Shown one piece after another: positions 28,087-37,069 of a stretch of 64,000 bases of DNA (positions are counted from its first letter, which is position 1; each line of letters begins with the position of its first letter). The stretch is from NCBI RefSeq assembly GCF_001468035.1, contig NZ_LNZA01000001.1:1013020-1077019 (forward strand), in the 5' to 3' direction. The DNA comes from Legionella tucsonensis (GTDB taxonomy: Bacteria > Pseudomonadota > Gammaproteobacteria > Legionellales > Legionellaceae). The notes under the pieces are model-generated. The model ran no database searches. It was not told the DNA's origin and worked only from the letters and a program-made list of their open reading frames with translations. A program made the position numbers and the translations under genes.

Positions 28087-28235
28087 TTTAAATCAGTTAA
28101 CGACTTTTCGGATATTCGCTACAGAGGGGGATTGCTTTGTCGAGACGGTGCTCGAATCCTTATGTACTTGTTGTACACTCTGATTCTGCCCGCGTCTCCT
28201 TGCACTTCCTCTCTGTAGCGAATTTCCGATAAAGT
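28087..28235. repeat. Long imperfect palindrome inside the his operon
   Basis: The arms CGGATATTCGCTACAGAGG (from 28109) and CCTCTCTGTAGCGAATTTCCG (to 28228) are near-perfect reverse complements. Inner blocks GAGACGGTGCTCGAATCC and GATTCTGCCCGCGTCTC also pair imperfectly, so almost the whole 120-base core can fold into one stem. No ORF is present. It sits between hisH and hisA and differs in sequence from the other two repeat families in the window. Confidence 0.75.
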
Positions 28236-28823
28236 TTAATAGCTACAAAAATTTTTTAATAAAGTCATTCCCGTTTCCGCAGATTTTTCTGGATGGAATT
28301 GCATACCCCAAATGTTATTTTTTTGAATGATTGCTGTAAAAAGTTCATTGTATTCACAATATGCTAAAGCATACTTACTCTCACCAAGCGCATAACTGTG
28401 AACGAAATAAACATAATCTTCTTTATTTAATTCTCGCAGCAAGAGTGTTTCTTTGCACCAGTGCAATTGATTCCAACCCATATGAGGCACTGGATAACCT
28501 TCTTGCTGGCGTATGCGTTGTGCTCTTCCAGGAAGCATACCAAGACAATGAACATCACCTTCTTCACTGCTTTCGAGTAATAATTGCATGCCAAGACAAA
28601 TACCCAGTAGGGGTTGCTCTAGCGAAGTAATGACGTCAATCAACTCATACTGGCGTAGTGCATTCATACCATAGGCTGCAGTGCCTACTCCAGGCAAAAT
28701 CACATGGCTTGCTTTTTCAATTTCTTTTGCGTCGTGCGTTAATTGATAATTAAAACCTAGTCTTTTTAATGCATTTACTAAAGAGGTTAGATTGGTGCCG
28801 CTGACATCAATAATGGCAATCAT
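28236..28823 (-). CDS. hisH: Imidazole glycerol phosphate synthase, glutamine amidotransferase subunit
   Basis: HisH hydrolyses glutamine and channels ammonia to HisF. It has 195 residues of class I glutamine amidotransferase type. The nucleophile Cys is in [13 protein letters not shown], and the His-Glu pair is in [13 protein letters not shown]. The oxyanion strand region is [13 protein letters not shown]. It overlaps hisB by 4 bases. Confidence 0.96.
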   Translation of the reverse strand: MIAIIDVSGTNLTSLVNALKRLGFNYQLTHDAKEIEKASHVILPGVGTAAYGMNALRQYELIDVITSLEQPLLGICLGMQLLLESSEEGDVHCLGMLPGRAQRIRQQEGYPVPHMGWNQLHWCKETLLLRELNKEDYVYFVHSYALGESKYALAYCEYNELFTAIIQKNNIWGMQFHPEKSAETGMTLLKNFCSY

Positions 28824-29878
28824 AAAACTCCCTTGGTAGATGGTAGAGTATGGTTTGTTTTCATACAGGCTTGGCTTAGTGCTCGTCCTAGTGATTTGAA
28901 ACAGGCTTCAATCATGTGATGATGATTTTGGCCTTTCACTTCAATGTGAATGGTTGCACCAAGGGCAGTGGCAAATGAATTAAAGAAATGGGGAACCATT
29001 TCAGTTGCCAGGCCTCCAACAAATTCTCGGGTAAATTGGCCTTTAAAATCGCAAAAACCTCTACCACTAATATCTATGGCGATAGAGGCTAAAGATTCAT
29101 CCATAGGTAAAGTAAAGCCATATCGGTTAATACCCCATTTGTCGCCAAGTGCCTTTTTTAGCCCTTCCCCTAAAGCGATCGCGGTATCTTCAATTAAATG
29201 ATGATCATCAACTTCTACATCACCGGTTGCATATAATTCAAGATTGAATCCACTATGTTTGGCTACTTGCTCCAGCATATGATTAAAGAATGGAAATGGC
29301 GTATTTATGGAGCTGCTCTGGTCCGTATCCAAAATCAGGATTAACTTTATCTCGGTCTCTTTTGTCTTTCTTTGCACTACTGCAGTTCGTTTTTGATTCA
29401 GTAGTGTTTGAGTAATTTGTTCCCAACCATGCTCTTTGGAGACGGGCAAAAATTTGATCCCCAGATTGTCGGCAAATTGTCGGTCAGTTTTTCTGTCCCC
29501 AATAACCCAGGTACATGAATTATTAATTGCTCTTTCTTTTAGGAATTGATTCACCAAGCCCGTATTAGGTTTTCGGCACAAACAATTGTCTTCGGGCATG
29601 TGCGGGCAAATAAAAACTTCATCAAAAAATATTCCTTGTGACGAGAAAATATCTAAGATAAATTCATGGCAAATCATAAAATCATCTTCGGGAAAAGCAG
29701 CGGTACCTATACCGTTTTGATTACTCACCATAACAAAGCGAAAGCCTTCCTTTTGTAATTGCAGTAATGCGGGAATAACACGAGGTGTGAGCTTAATTTT
29801 ATCTAAAGAATCTACTTGATAATCAAAAGGTTCTTCAATTAAGGTTCCGTCACGATCGATAAATAAGATTTTTTGCAT
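28820..29878 (-). CDS. hisB: Bifunctional histidinol-phosphatase / imidazoleglycerol-phosphate dehydratase
   Basis: HisB carries out two steps of histidine synthesis. The start is ATG 29878, placed by the HAD motif [10 protein letters not shown] at residues 4-13 (Asp8, Asp10) and by an AGGA before it. An open frame extends 23 codons upstream into hisC. The product has 352 residues. The phosphatase half has the zinc-binding [14 protein letters not shown]. The dehydratase half has the metal-binding [14 protein letters not shown] and the C-terminal [16 protein letters not shown] gap of one base separates it from hisC. Confidence 0.96.
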   Translation of the reverse strand: MQKILFIDRDGTLIEEPFDYQVDSLDKIKLTPRVIPALLQLQKEGFRFVMVSNQNGIGTAAFPEDDFMICHEFILDIFSSQGIFFDEVFICPHMPEDNCLCRKPNTGLVNQFLKERAINNSCTWVIGDRKTDRQFADNLGIKFLPVSKEHGWEQITQTLLNQKRTAVVQRKTKETEIKLILILDTDQSSSINTPFPFFNHMLEQVAKHSGFNLELYATGDVEVDDHHLIEDTAIALGEGLKKALGDKWGINRYGFTLPMDESLASIAIDISGRGFCDFKGQFTREFVGGLATEMVPHFFNSFATALGATIHIEVKGQNHHHMIEACFKSLGRALSQACMKTNHTLPSTKGVL

Positions 29879-29879
29879 T

Positions 29880-30947
29880 TTAATATCCTGAAACATTATT
29901 TTGAAAAGAAGATAAAGCGCGCAGCAAAAGTTGATTTTGTGGCTCATCGCCTACGGTAATTCGTAAATGATTATGTAACGATGAATTAGGTGAAAAACTT
30001 TTGATTACTATGCCTTGATGAGCAAGCCAAGAAACCAATTCGGATGTATATTTGGTTTTAACAAGAATAAAATTTGCTTCAGTCGGGTAGACTTTCTTGA
30101 TAACAGGACATAATTGCAATTCCTTCATTAACTTTGCTCGAGACTCTTTAATTGTATTGATTGCCTGAAAAAACCACTCATTTTTTTCTAATGCTCGTAG
30201 TGCTAAATCAATCACTACGCTGGAAAGAGGGAAGGGTGGCATAATTTTGTTCAAGGCATGAATTACATTTGCTTGAGCTAAAATGATTCCTAAACGAAGA
30301 TTAGCTAAGCCATAAGCTTTAGACAGAGTACGCAGAACAATTAAATTATCGAATTGAGAAATGAGGCGCGTTGCACTTTGAGTTTGAGCAAATTCGATAT
30401 AAGCCTCATCGACAACGATAACAGAGCGATTTTTATACTCATTACAAAGTGTTGCAATAAAGTTTATATCGATTAAGTTACCTGTAGGATTATTGGGATT
30501 ACACAAGAAAATAATCTTACAGTTATTTTGCCAATTACCACGAATGTCTTGTAGAGAAAGTTGAAAGTTGTTTTGAGAATCTAAAGGACATTCAATAAGT
30601 TGTGCATGTTGTAAATAGATATAAAAAGAATACATAGAAAAAGTAGGCGGAAATTGCAGGCATGCATCTTTTCCTGCACTGAGAAATAAACGTGTAATTA
30701 AATCAATTCCATCATCTGAACCCCGAGTGAGTACAATTTGCTTTTCTTCAACTTGATAGTGTTTCGCCAATTGTTCTTGCAGTTTGTTCTGCAGGTGTTT
30801 TTCTGGATAAAAATTTAAATTAATATTCGTACTTAATGCAGACCAAGGAAGCTCATTTGCATGCAATCGATGTCTCATGGGAGCACTACCAACACTATAG
30901 GGTTGATTGTCTAATAATTCAGGGCGTATTAAGTTAAGTACTGACAT
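29880..30947 (-). CDS. hisC: Histidinol-phosphate aminotransferase
   Basis: HisC is a PLP-dependent enzyme (fold type I) of 355 residues. The PLP-binding Lys is in [16 protein letters not shown], the substrate block is CNPNNPTGN, and [10 protein letters not shown] carries the conserved Asp. The C-terminal [13 protein letters not shown] contains the phosphate-binding Arg. The start ATG 30947 directly abuts the hisD stop, with GGAG inside the end of hisD. Confidence 0.96.
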   Translation of the reverse strand: MSVLNLIRPELLDNQPYSVGSAPMRHRLHANELPWSALSTNINLNFYPEKHLQNKLQEQLAKHYQVEEKQIVLTRGSDDGIDLITRLFLSAGKDACLQFPPTFSMYSFYIYLQHAQLIECPLDSQNNFQLSLQDIRGNWQNNCKIIFLCNPNNPTGNLIDINFIATLCNEYKNRSVIVVDEAYIEFAQTQSATRLISQFDNLIVLRTLSKAYGLANLRLGIILAQANVIHALNKIMPPFPLSSVVIDLALRALEKNEWFFQAINTIKESRAKLMKELQLCPVIKKVYPTEANFILVKTKYTSELVSWLAHQGIVIKSFSPNSSLHNHLRITVGDEPQNQLLLRALSSFQNNVSGY

Positions 30948-32246
30948 TTAAATCTCCAGTGAGTTTAACCTGATTTCTACAGCGTGCGCATGAGCATCTA
31001 ATCCTTCAATTTGAGCTAGGGCAATTGCTGCAGGCCCTAACGCTTTGACTCCTTCTTTGCTAATTGATTGAACATTAAAGTGAGTGAGAAAATCGAGTGT
31101 GCTAAGACCGCTATGATTTTTGGCAAAACCATTAGTTGGTAGAACGTGGTTTGATCCAGTTACATAATCACCAAGTGTTTCAGCTGCCCAGGAACCAAGA
31201 AATACGGTACCTACAGCGTGTATCTCATCAACCCAAGAGTCTGCATCCTCGCGGTTTATAATCAAATGCTCGGGAGCATAGGAGTTAATCATATGCAGTT
31301 GCTCTTTTTTTTCTGCACACACAATAATCAAACTGTTTTCCAGTGATTGTTTGATTATTTTTGTTCTTGATAGAGTATTAAATTGTGCATATAGTTGTTG
31401 GTTTACCTGTTCCGCGATTTGCAGTGAATCGCAAATCAGAATGACTTGAGAATCAACTCCATGTTCGGCTTGCGCCAGTAGATCAGCAGCGATAAATGCT
31501 GGATTTGCTTGATTATCAGCAATGACCATGACTTCGGAAGGTCCAGCGGGCATATCAATTGCTGCGCCATAAGGATCTGAAGCAACTAGAGTTTTTGCTT
31601 CCGTAACATAACTGTTTCCCGGCCCAAAAATTTTTTCTACTTTAGTAACGGTTTCAGTACCATAAGCCATAGCCGCAATTGCTTGTGCTCCTCCAAGCGC
31701 ATAAATGGTATCTATGCCGCATAATCTTGCTGCAACCAATAAATGTTCGTTAATTGAACCGGATGCATCAGGAGGGGTACAAAATATTTTTATAGGACAT
31801 CCAGCGACACGGGCAGGGATGGCCTGCATTAATAATGAAGAAATTAGAGGAGTTCTATTGCCACCTGGTACATACAAACCAACTCGTTGAATGGGTTTGT
31901 AGATACTGTAAATAGTTACACCATTGGCTGTACCTATATTTTTATTTTCTGGTAAAAGAGCTTGGTGGTAGGTAGTAATCGTTTTAATTGCTTCAGTAAT
32001 GGCAGCAAGAGACGGTTTACTAATGCACGCATTTTCAATTTTTTGTTTGGGGATTTGCAGACTGTTCAATCGAGCCCCATCAAACTGCTCTGTAAAGGTA
32101 AGTAATGCGTGATCCCCAAGGGTCCGTACCTGTTTGATAATTTCTTGTACCTTGCTTTTTACCGAGGATGTTTGCATGGGACGTGTGAGACAGATTTCTT
32201 TTTCATCTTGGGATAGGGATTGCCAATTTTTAATCGATAACATCAT
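30948..32246 (-). CDS. hisD: Histidinol dehydrogenase
   Basis: HisD performs the two-step NAD-dependent oxidation of histidinol to histidine and needs zinc. The protein has 432 residues. Recognisable blocks are YVPGGNRTPLISSLLMQAIPA, ALGGAQAIAAMAYGTETV, the zinc-site region LAQAEHGVDSQVIL and the C-terminal VLPTNGFAKNHSGLSTLDF. Two consecutive ATG codons (32246, 32243) could start it. It follows hisG after one base. Confidence 0.96.
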   Translation of the reverse strand: MMLSIKNWQSLSQDEKEICLTRPMQTSSVKSKVQEIIKQVRTLGDHALLTFTEQFDGARLNSLQIPKQKIENACISKPSLAAITEAIKTITTYHQALLPENKNIGTANGVTIYSIYKPIQRVGLYVPGGNRTPLISSLLMQAIPARVAGCPIKIFCTPPDASGSINEHLLVAARLCGIDTIYALGGAQAIAAMAYGTETVTKVEKIFGPGNSYVTEAKTLVASDPYGAAIDMPAGPSEVMVIADNQANPAFIAADLLAQAEHGVDSQVILICDSLQIAEQVNQQLYAQFNTLSRTKIIKQSLENSLIIVCAEKKEQLHMINSYAPEHLIINREDADSWVDEIHAVGTVFLGSWAAETLGDYVTGSNHVLPTNGFAKNHSGLSTLDFLTHFNVQSISKEGVKALGPAAIALAQIEGLDAHAHAVEIRLNSLEI

Positions 32247-32247
32247 A

Positions 32248-33129
32248 CTACTCCAACATTTTTTCTATAGGTAAAACCAATATAGAACTGGCTCCGAGGG
32301 TTTGAATGGTTTCTAAAGTGTTCCAAAATACACGCTCACTGGAGACAACTTGAACCGCTACTTTATTCGTATTTCCGGGTAAAGGAAGGATTGTAGGTGA
32401 CTCAGCTCCAGGCAATTTTTCTGCAATTGCATTAAGAGCTGATTTCGGAGCGTGAAAAACAATGTATTTTCTTTCCTGCGCTTGTTGTACTGCCTGAATT
32501 CTTCGTGCGAGCATGTCAAATAACTCCTGAAACATGTAAGAAAAGCTCCGATCGCTTTGGATCAATACGGCTTGACTGAACAGTACGGTATCTACTTCAA
32601 AGAGTTTGTTCTCTTCCAAAGTTTGACCACTTGAAACGAGGTCACAAATTGCATCCGCCATACCCATTCGTGGTGCAACTTCAATTGATCCGGATAATAC
32701 AAGACTTTCCGCACATATTTTTTTGTCACGTAAATATTGGTTTAGTAAATTAGGATAACTGGTAGCAATTCGTTTGCCATCCAAGCTTCCTGGACCTTGA
32801 TACTCTGTGGACTCAGGAATAGCTATGGATAAACGGCAAGTGCAAGTGCCTAATGATGCTGTTGTTTTATATAATTTTTGTGGATTGGCAAGAGAAGCTT
32901 CCAGTAAGACATTTTCACCAACGATTCCGCCATCACATAAGCCATCAAATACCAGAGTAGGTATGTCATCATCACGGACAAAAAGTAAATCAATAGGAAA
33001 GTTATCAACATGAGCAAGTAAGCTATTTGTCTTAATACGAAATTTCAAACCACATTGCTGCAAAAGTCTCAAAGATTCTTCAGATAAACGCCCCTTTTTT
33101 TGTAAGGCCAAACGTAAACGATTTTTCAC
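32248..33129 (-). CDS. hisG: ATP phosphoribosyltransferase, long form
   Basis: HisG is the first and feedback-controlled enzyme of histidine synthesis. It has 293 residues, so it is the long hexameric form with its own regulatory domain, and no hisZ partner is needed. The N-terminus is RLRLALQKKGRLSEES, and the PRPP loop region is ICDLVSSGQTLEEN. The C-terminal ACT-like domain covers about 225-290 (IVFHAPKSALNAIAEKLPG, VAVQVVSSERVFWNTLE). Its ATG overlaps the preceding regulator gene by 4 bases. Confidence 0.96.
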   Translation of the reverse strand: MKNRLRLALQKKGRLSEESLRLLQQCGLKFRIKTNSLLAHVDNFPIDLLFVRDDDIPTLVFDGLCDGGIVGENVLLEASLANPQKLYKTTASLGTCTCRLSIAIPESTEYQGPGSLDGKRIATSYPNLLNQYLRDKKICAESLVLSGSIEVAPRMGMADAICDLVSSGQTLEENKLFEVDTVLFSQAVLIQSDRSFSYMFQELFDMLARRIQAVQQAQERKYIVFHAPKSALNAIAEKLPGAESPTILPLPGNTNKVAVQVVSSERVFWNTLETIQTLGASSILVLPIEKMLE

Positions 33130-33422
33130 GACATCTCCAATCTCTTCGCGATTAGCTCATAACCGCCAGTACCAAAACTTAAACAGCGTGCCACACGAGT
33201 TATTGTAGTTACGCTGACCTCAGTTTGTTCATGAATAGTGCGATAGGGAATACCTTGTCGTAATAAAGGAACAACCTGCCAACGATCTGCCATTGCTTCG
33301 AGTTCTGCTGGGGTGCATAAATCGGTAAAAAATTGCAAGGCTTCTTCTTTATTTTTAAGCAAACTAATGGCGTGCATTAAATCAGGAAGAGCAGAATGTT
33401 TTACTGTTGTATGTGTTTTCAT
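33126..33422 (-). CDS. TrpR-family (YerC/YecD) transcriptional regulator, probable his operon repressor
   Basis: This 98-residue all-helical protein is of the TrpR/YerC type. The core CTPAELEAMADRWQVVPLLRQG is followed by a helix-turn-helix (IPYRTIHEQTEVSVTTITRVARCL) and a Gly-rich end (SFGTGGYELI). Relatives in Firmicutes have been proposed as histidine regulators. Here it is the first gene of the complete his operon and is translationally coupled to hisG, which supports that role. The ligand and operator are not shown by the sequence. The start ATG 33422 is only about 26 bases from the inferred transcription start. Confidence 0.88.
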   Translation of the reverse strand: MKTHTTVKHSALPDLMHAISLLKNKEEALQFFTDLCTPAELEAMADRWQVVPLLRQGIPYRTIHEQTEVSVTTITRVARCLSFGTGGYELIAKRLEMS

Positions 33423-33425
33423 ATT

Positions 33426-33483
33426 AATGTATTAGCGTATTATAACATTAGACAAATATACTGGCTGTTTTTAATTCTGTCAA
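33426..33483 (-). promoter_or_regulatory. his operon promoter with overlapping candidate operator
   Basis: On the minus strand TTGACA (33483-33478) and TATATT (33460-33455) are exactly 17 bases apart, a near-consensus sigma-70 promoter. Just downstream, at 33451-33426, TAATGT and ACATTA form the ends of an imperfect palindrome that would overlap the transcription start. The untranslated leader is about 26 bases, too short for a his leader peptide and attenuator. Repressor binding by the first gene product is the inferred control. Confidence 0.65.
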
Positions 33484-33529
33484 TGAAATAAAAATAAACG
33501 CTTGCTTTATTGAAGAAATAACCTGGTAT

Positions 33530-33560
33530 AACCTGGGTTCCGCTACGCTGTACCCAGGTT
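33530..33560. repeat. CCTGGGT-family inverted repeat between pyrE and the his promoter
   Basis: The perfect 9-bp arms AACCTGGGT (33530-33538) and ACCCAGGTT (33552-33560) enclose 13 bases. It lies 21 bases beyond the pyrE stop on the minus strand and may act as its terminator. Confidence 0.7.
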
Positions 33561-33581
33561 AGAGTTTAGAGTGTTGTGGGA

Positions 33582-34214
33582 TCAACACCCATATGCGGTT
33601 TGATACGCTTCGAGTTTTTTTACTTGCTCGTTTTGATTTGTACTTCTTAAATAATCGATTAAATCAAATAAAGTGATAATTGAATATACATTGATACCTT
33701 GGGCTTTAATTTCGGCCAGTGCAGATTCCTGAGTTAGTCCTCGCTCACATCGATCGAGAGCGATAATAACTCCAGTTAATTGACCACCATTTTCCTTAAT
33801 TAGAATTTGTGACTCTCTAAAAGCTGTACCTGCGGTAATGACATCATCAATGATAATTGTTTTCCCAATTAATGGCGCACCAATTAATTGGCCGCCTTCA
33901 CCATGATTTTTTATTTCTTTACGATTAAAAGTAACGGTGGTTTCTTGTCCTAATTCAGCTAAGGCAATAGCTGTGGCTGTAGCAAGAGGCAAGCCTTTGT
34001 AAGCTGGGCCAAATAAGTGGTCGAATTCAGCTTGGTACTCTAGTAATGTTTTGGCATAAAATTGACCTAATTGCCGTAAAGCATTGCCCTGATAAAATAA
34101 TCCTGCATTAAAAAAATAGGGACTGATACGGCCAGATTTTAAAGTAAACTCACCAAATTTTAATACTTGGCAATCAAGTGCTAATTTTATAAAAGCTGAT
34201 TTCATCTGATTCAT
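33582..34214 (-). CDS. pyrE: Orotate phosphoribosyltransferase
   Basis: PyrE joins orotate and PRPP to give OMP in pyrimidine synthesis. It has 210 residues, the length of the proteobacterial form. The PRPP motif is [17 protein letters not shown]. The orotate and phosphate loops include [16 protein letters not shown] and [15 protein letters not shown], and the flexible catalytic loop is [15 protein letters not shown] 34214 has GGAA about 8 bases upstream, and the ATG three codons later is an alternative. It is divergent from the cold-shock gene. Confidence 0.95.
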   Translation of the reverse strand: MNQMKSAFIKLALDCQVLKFGEFTLKSGRISPYFFNAGLFYQGNALRQLGQFYAKTLLEYQAEFDHLFGPAYKGLPLATATAIALAELGQETTVTFNRKEIKNHGEGGQLIGAPLIGKTIIIDDVITAGTAFRESQILIKENGGQLTGVIIALDRCERGLTQESALAEIKAQGINVYSIITLFDLIDYLRSTNQNEQVKKLEAYQTAYGC

Positions 34215-34434
34215 TATGTATTTCCAATAGAAAAAAAATTATAAAGATGTCGATTTTTTTAAAAAATCCTTAACAATCAATAAAAAACTGCTATGCTTAT
34301 CTGTATGTAAGGAATTATTTCCTGCATAAGTGTATGTTTATTATTACTCAGTGCGTTAATAGTAAATATTTTTGTGCTGAAAATAAACGTCTGTACTTGT
34401 TGGATAGTAAAGCTTAAGACAAAGGGGATAGCTA

Positions 34435-34650
34435 ATGTCGCAAAGAGAAACGGGCCATGTAAAGTGGTTCAATGAGAAAAAAGGATTTGGATTTATCATT
34501 AATGAAACTGGTGACGATATTTTTGTTCATTATAAAGATATCCAAGGTGTTGGATTTAAAACCCTTCACGAGAATGATCCAGTATCCTTTGTGCTTGATA
34601 AAGGACCTAAAGGACTAAAAGCACAAGACGTTACAATTATTGCTGAATAA
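34435..34650 (+). CDS. Cold-shock domain protein (CspA family)
   Basis: This is a 71-residue single-stranded nucleic-acid-binding OB-fold protein. RNP1 is KGFGFI and RNP2 is DIFVHY. It acts as an RNA chaperone or, in some family members, as a constitutive regulator. A 220-base upstream region separates it from divergent pyrE, leaving room for the long structured leader usual for cold-induced csp genes, but I cannot show such a leader from sequence alone. AAAGGGGATAGCTA precedes the ATG. Confidence 0.93.
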   Translation: MSQRETGHVKWFNEKKGFGFIINETGDDIFVHYKDIQGVGFKTLHENDPVSFVLDKGPKGLKAQDVTIIAE

Positions 34651-34960
34651 GTAAGGTAACGAATCAATATATTCTCAGCTATCGCTGCGTGTTAAGTTTA
34701 GCCTGGGTTAGAAATTTGTTTTAACCTGGGTTCACTTCTCATGCAATGGACTTTTGGTTATGGTTGCAATATGGATTTTGTTTCCGTATGCTCTTTGCTG
34801 AGCGCGAGAAAACTTAAATCATATGGATGTGACAATTAATCAATGATTTTTTTTGTCTAAAAAATCCCCCAAAAAACATTTCAAGCCTCTTGAATTTTTC
34901 TTAAAGTATCTTCATATATTTTCTTCTTGTTTATTTATTTTTTACTTTAAGGGGTGTGGT
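34651..34960. other. Gene-free spacer with a degenerate CCTGGGT repeat
   Basis: Two direct copies of the repeat core lie at 34700-34710 (AGCCTGGGTTA) and 34723-34732 (AACCTGGGTT). The remainder is AT-rich and contains the promoter region of the PhzF-like gene. An open frame from 34853 leads into that gene but has no start signal. I see no other feature. Confidence 0.5.
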
Positions 34961-35749
34961 ATGAAAAGGTTATCTATGTATCAGGTGGATGCATTTGCAT
35001 CTGCTCTTTTTGAAGGTAATCCCGCGGCAGTCTGCCCTTTAGAACATTGGCTAACTGATAAAGAAATGCAGCATATTGCTAGAGAAAACAATTTATCAGA
35101 AACAGCTTTTTTTGTTCCTGAAGGAGACGGATTTTATATAAGATGGTTCACACCAAATGAAGAAGTCGCTTTATGTGGTCATGCAACACTTGCAAGTGCG
35201 TATATTATTTTTGAAAAATTAGGATTTAAGGATAAAAAAATAAAATTTAACTCCAAAAGCGGGCTGCTTATTGTTTACAACAATGAGAATGGTTTAATGG
35301 TGGATTTTCCAGAATTACCTTGTCACCCAATTGAACTATCATCCAAATTACAACAGTTAAATTTAAAAAAACCTCAGAACATCTTAAAAAGTCAGTTTGA
35401 TTTAATGTTTGTTTATGAAAATGAAAACGACGTGAGGACAGCAGATCCAGATTTAGATGCAGTAGCACGTTTGGAATATAGAGGTCTTATCTTAACTGCT
35501 CCAGGTAAAAATACTGATGTTTATTCACGATGTTTTTATCCAGGTTGCAATGTTCCAGAAGATCCAGTGACTGGTTCAGCTCATTGTGTGATTGCACCTT
35601 ACTGGTGTGAACAATTTGGTAAATCACGCATTGATGCGATGCAAGGGGGTAACCGTAAGGGTAAATTGCAATGCGAGGTAAAAGAGGGACGAGTTTTTCT
35701 TTATGGAACGAGTCATCTTTATTTAGAAGGCACAATTTACTTGCCATAA
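34961..35749 (+). CDS. PhzF-family isomerase-like protein
   Basis: This is a 262-residue protein of the PhzF/diaminopimelate-epimerase fold. ATG 34961 is preceded by AAGGGGTGTGGT, and this start aligns with the family N-terminus (MYQVDAFASALFEGNPAAVC). The active-site Glu47 lies in NNLSETAFF. The second-half motifs CGHATLASAYI and EDPVTGSAHC are intact. Members include the phenazine enzyme PhzF and many isomerases of unknown substrate. No phenazine genes are nearby, so the substrate is unknown. Confidence 0.9.
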   Translation: MKRLSMYQVDAFASALFEGNPAAVCPLEHWLTDKEMQHIARENNLSETAFFVPEGDGFYIRWFTPNEEVALCGHATLASAYIIFEKLGFKDKKIKFNSKSGLLIVYNNENGLMVDFPELPCHPIELSSKLQQLNLKKPQNILKSQFDLMFVYENENDVRTADPDLDAVARLEYRGLILTAPGKNTDVYSRCFYPGCNVPEDPVTGSAHCVIAPYWCEQFGKSRIDAMQGGNRKGKLQCEVKEGRVFLYGTSHLYLEGTIYLP

Positions 35750-35847
35750 AACTCTTTAGAGTTTCCAAATTTTTATTACATTTCTTGGAGTGGTGATGAT
35801 ATCGCTCTATTTTTAATAATTGGCCTGTCAATTCCTTGGCGAATATT

Positions 35848-35956
35848 AGAGCCCTGTTTACATTTCGCTTGTGTCAAAATAGCACTAATTTGCGAGTAGC
35901 AAAGCACAGAAAAACAGGGACAGTTTGTCCAAGAGAGTAGAAATGTAAACAGGCCT
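35848..35956. repeat. Palindromic intergenic repeat, copy C
   Basis: The terminal inverted repeat is CCTGTTTACATTTC at the left and GAAATGTAAACAGG at the right, perfect over 14 bases. Internal blocks GTGTCAAAATAGC and TAGCAAAGCAC resemble parts of copies A and B around lepB. It fills the middle of the gap 35750-36084, which has no gene. Confidence 0.7.
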
Positions 35957-36084
35957 TATTTTAAAACAAGAAATAGTTAGATTCATCACGACACATACTG
36001 CATTCAATTTATTAGATGACATTAATCATGGTTCTATTTATTATGAGTGGTATTTGGAATGATGCATTAGAAAAGGAAAATCTT

Positions 36085-36915
36085 ATGACTATTTATATGT
36101 TTCCCGGACAAGGATCTCAGATAAAAGGTATGGGAATTGAATTATTTTCACATTTCCCTGAGCAAATAAAACAAGCTGATGAAATTTTAGGGTATTCCAT
36201 TAAAGAATTATGCTTAGATGATCCAAAACAGCAATTGAGTAATACTGAATATACGCAACCTGCATTGTACGTTATTGAAGCGCTTTCTTTTTTAGCTAGG
36301 ACTGCTGAAGAACCCTCACCCCAATATCTCATAGGGCACAGTTTAGGGGAGTATGCTGCTTTATTTGCAGCAGGTGCTTTTGACTTTGTTACAGGCTTAA
36401 AGCTAGTGCAAAAACGTGGTGAATTGATGGCTCAAGCAAGTGGCGGGGGAATGCTGGCAGTAATTAATTTACCTGAAGAGCGAATTAAATTTATACTGAG
36501 AGTCAATGGATTGGATTCTGTAGATTTTGCCAACTTTAATTCGCCTAAACAAATTGTTCTTTCTGGACTCGCTGCAGATATTGCCAAAGCTAATGAGTTA
36601 CTTGCCAATGAAGCGTTGATGTGTGTACCTTTAAAAGTTAGTGGTGCATTTCATTCCCGTTATATGCAAGCAGCTGCTGATGAGTTTGCAAAATTTATTA
36701 CTCCATTTGAATTCTCCCCACTCAAGACTAAAGTGATTGCCAATGTTACGGCAGGGTTTTATTGCGACAACATGATTAAGGAAAATTTGGTAAAGCAAAT
36801 TTCTCATCCTGTTCGTTGGACTGAAACAATTCGTTATTTAAAAAACCAAGGGGAAACAGTTTTTATAGAAGTAGGACCGGGTAATGTACTAACCCGTTTA
36901 GTTGCGCAAATTTAA
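36085..36915 (+). CDS. Stand-alone acyltransferase, FabD / trans-AT type malonyltransferase
   Basis: The 276 residues start at ATG 36085, which follows AAAAGGAAAATCTT. An open frame extends 23 codons upstream without a start signal. MFPGQGSQIKGMG is the family N-terminus. The nucleophile is Ser86 in GHSLGEY, the catalytic His190 is in GAFHSRYM, and VEVGPGNVL closes the domain. FabD enzymes load malonate from CoA onto acyl carrier protein. Here no fatty-acid gene (fabH, fabG, acpP) is adjacent, and GAFHSRYM resembles stand-alone trans-AT polyketide acyltransferases as I remember them. It is therefore probably a second, specialised enzyme. The target carrier protein is not in the window. Confidence 0.85.
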   Translation: MTIYMFPGQGSQIKGMGIELFSHFPEQIKQADEILGYSIKELCLDDPKQQLSNTEYTQPALYVIEALSFLARTAEEPSPQYLIGHSLGEYAALFAAGAFDFVTGLKLVQKRGELMAQASGGGMLAVINLPEERIKFILRVNGLDSVDFANFNSPKQIVLSGLAADIAKANELLANEALMCVPLKVSGAFHSRYMQAAADEFAKFITPFEFSPLKTKVIANVTAGFYCDNMIKENLVKQISHPVRWTETIRYLKNQGETVFIEVGPGNVLTRLVAQI

Positions 36916-37069
36916 TTATTTGAAGAGTGGATATTCTGTAAAAAATTTCGTGTATTTATGGGATATCCAATCAAGAGAAACATCTTCATTAAAATTTTAC
37001 AAGTCATTACATCCAAAAGAAAAATATCATCTACACTTAAATAGTGATTCAATTTACAGAGGGTGCGAT

